Shown piece after piece: positions 5,731 through 6,070 of a stretch of 6,070 nt of DNA. A program made the translations under genes and the position numbers. Position 1 is the first letter of the stretch, and every line of letters begins with the position of its first letter. Below the pieces are notes generated by a model, which made no database searches, was not told where the DNA came from, and saw only the letters and a list, made by a program, of their open reading frames with translations. The stretch is from positions 1 to 6,070 of the forward strand of contig CAIVDG010000221.1 of the NCBI GenBank assembly GCA_903904615.1, written 5' to 3'. The stretch comes from an uncultured Acidimicrobiaceae bacterium (GTDB lineage Bacteria; Actinomycetota; Acidimicrobiia; Acidimicrobiales; Ilumatobacteraceae).

Positions 5731-6070
5731 TGCTTGTTGAGCTGTCCATTGAGAATCTGGGCATCATCGAGTCCTCGCGCCTGACATTCCACGATGGCTT
5801 CACGGCGCTCACGGGTGAGACCGGTGCGGGCAAGACCATGCTGGTCGAGGCCATCAACCTGGTGTGTGGTCGTCGTGCAGAAGCCTCTGTTATTCGTGAT
5901 GGCGCCGATGAGGCTCATGTGGAAGCCAGGTTCGTTCGCATGGGTGACGACGGCGAAGAAGAAGTCATTTTGGCTCGAACGTTGCATCGTGAAGGTCGTA
6001 GTCGTGCCTACATCAACGGACGAATGGCCACAGTCGCGGCGCTTTCGGAATTGGGCGAAGAACTTGTCGA
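5730..6070 (+). CDS. recN: DNA repair protein RecN, 5' part (runs off window)
   Basis: An open frame from ATG 5730 continues past the last base; 113 codons are visible. The start MLVELSIENLGIIESSRLTF is the typical RecN N-terminus. Walker A is GETGAGKT at 29-36 (Lys35), preceded by FTALT and followed by LVEAINLVCGRRAE. Near the end, EVILARTLHREGRSRAYINGRMATVAAL-type sequence is the conserved N-lobe region leading to the Q-loop; the coiled coil, signature motif and Walker B lie beyond the window. RecN is an SMC-like cytosolic ATPase that gathers and tethers DNA ends during recombinational repair of double-strand breaks. Its ATG shares the A of the NAD kinase TAA (TAATG, 5728-5732) and has no strong Shine-Dalgarno, so coupled translation is likely. 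I see no LexA-like operator immediately upstream. The GRSRAYING motif separates it from RecF and SbcC. Confidence 0.93.
   Translation, partial: MLVELSIENLGIIESSRLTFHDGFTALTGETGAGKTMLVEAINLVCGRRAEASVIRDGADEAHVEARFVRMGDDGEEEVILARTLHREGRSRAYINGRMATVAALSELGEELV

Noticed and set aside
1..6070. CRISPR array, insertion sequence, tRNA or defence system
   Set aside because: No regularly spaced repeats, transposase-like frames, terminal inverted repeats or tRNA cloverleaf were seen; nearly all bases are accounted for by housekeeping genes.

Overview
The window looks like ordinary chromosomal sequence from an actinobacterium (Actinomycetota) of intermediate GC content. The strongest reason is the block HAD phosphatase - tlyA - NAD kinase - recN preceded by a TPR protein. 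It matches the order I recall from Mycobacterium tuberculosis (Rv1691 TPR protein, Rv1692 HAD phosphatase, Rv1694 tlyA, Rv1695 nadK, Rv1696 recN). GTG starts and possible leaderless starts fit the same phylum. The wording of the NAD kinase and TPR proteins makes me lean towards Acidimicrobiia, perhaps an aquatic lineage, but that is an inference from memory.

Layout. Positions 1-738 (+) hold the 3' part of a TPR-repeat protein whose start lies outside the window. Positions 772-1137 (+) encode a small divergent SSB-like OB-fold protein. Its ribosome binding site and GTG start lie inside a strong predicted hairpin. Positions 1172-2059 (+) encode a class I fructose-bisphosphate aldolase of the staphylococcal Fda type. 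A DUF1015 protein (2065-3252) follows on the minus strand, tail-to-tail with the aldolase across only 5 bp. Head-to-head with it, across about 28 bp, begins a second plus-strand group: a NagD-like HAD phosphatase (3281-4075), tlyA (4106-4876), NAD kinase (4873-5730) and the 5' part of recN (5730 to the window end). The last three overlap at their stop/start codons.

How the genes relate. TlyA (ribosomal RNA 2'-O-methylation), NAD kinase (NADP supply) and RecN (double-strand break repair) have unrelated biochemistry but form a conserved, apparently translationally coupled housekeeping unit. The HAD enzyme is probably a glycerol-3-phosphate phosphatase by family and synteny. The SSB-like gene, the aldolase and the reverse-strand DUF1015 gene sit between the TPR gene and the HAD gene, where my recalled mycobacterial order has none of them.

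I see no mobile element, CRISPR array, tRNA, rRNA or prophage feature, and no gene-free stretch longer than about 40 bp. I do not see an obvious undescribed multi-gene system. The more interesting signals are small: the start-occluding hairpin at 745-775, an SSB-like protein with no acidic tip, a motif at identical spacing before two start codons, the tight divergent junction, and a TlyA that looks like the short type.
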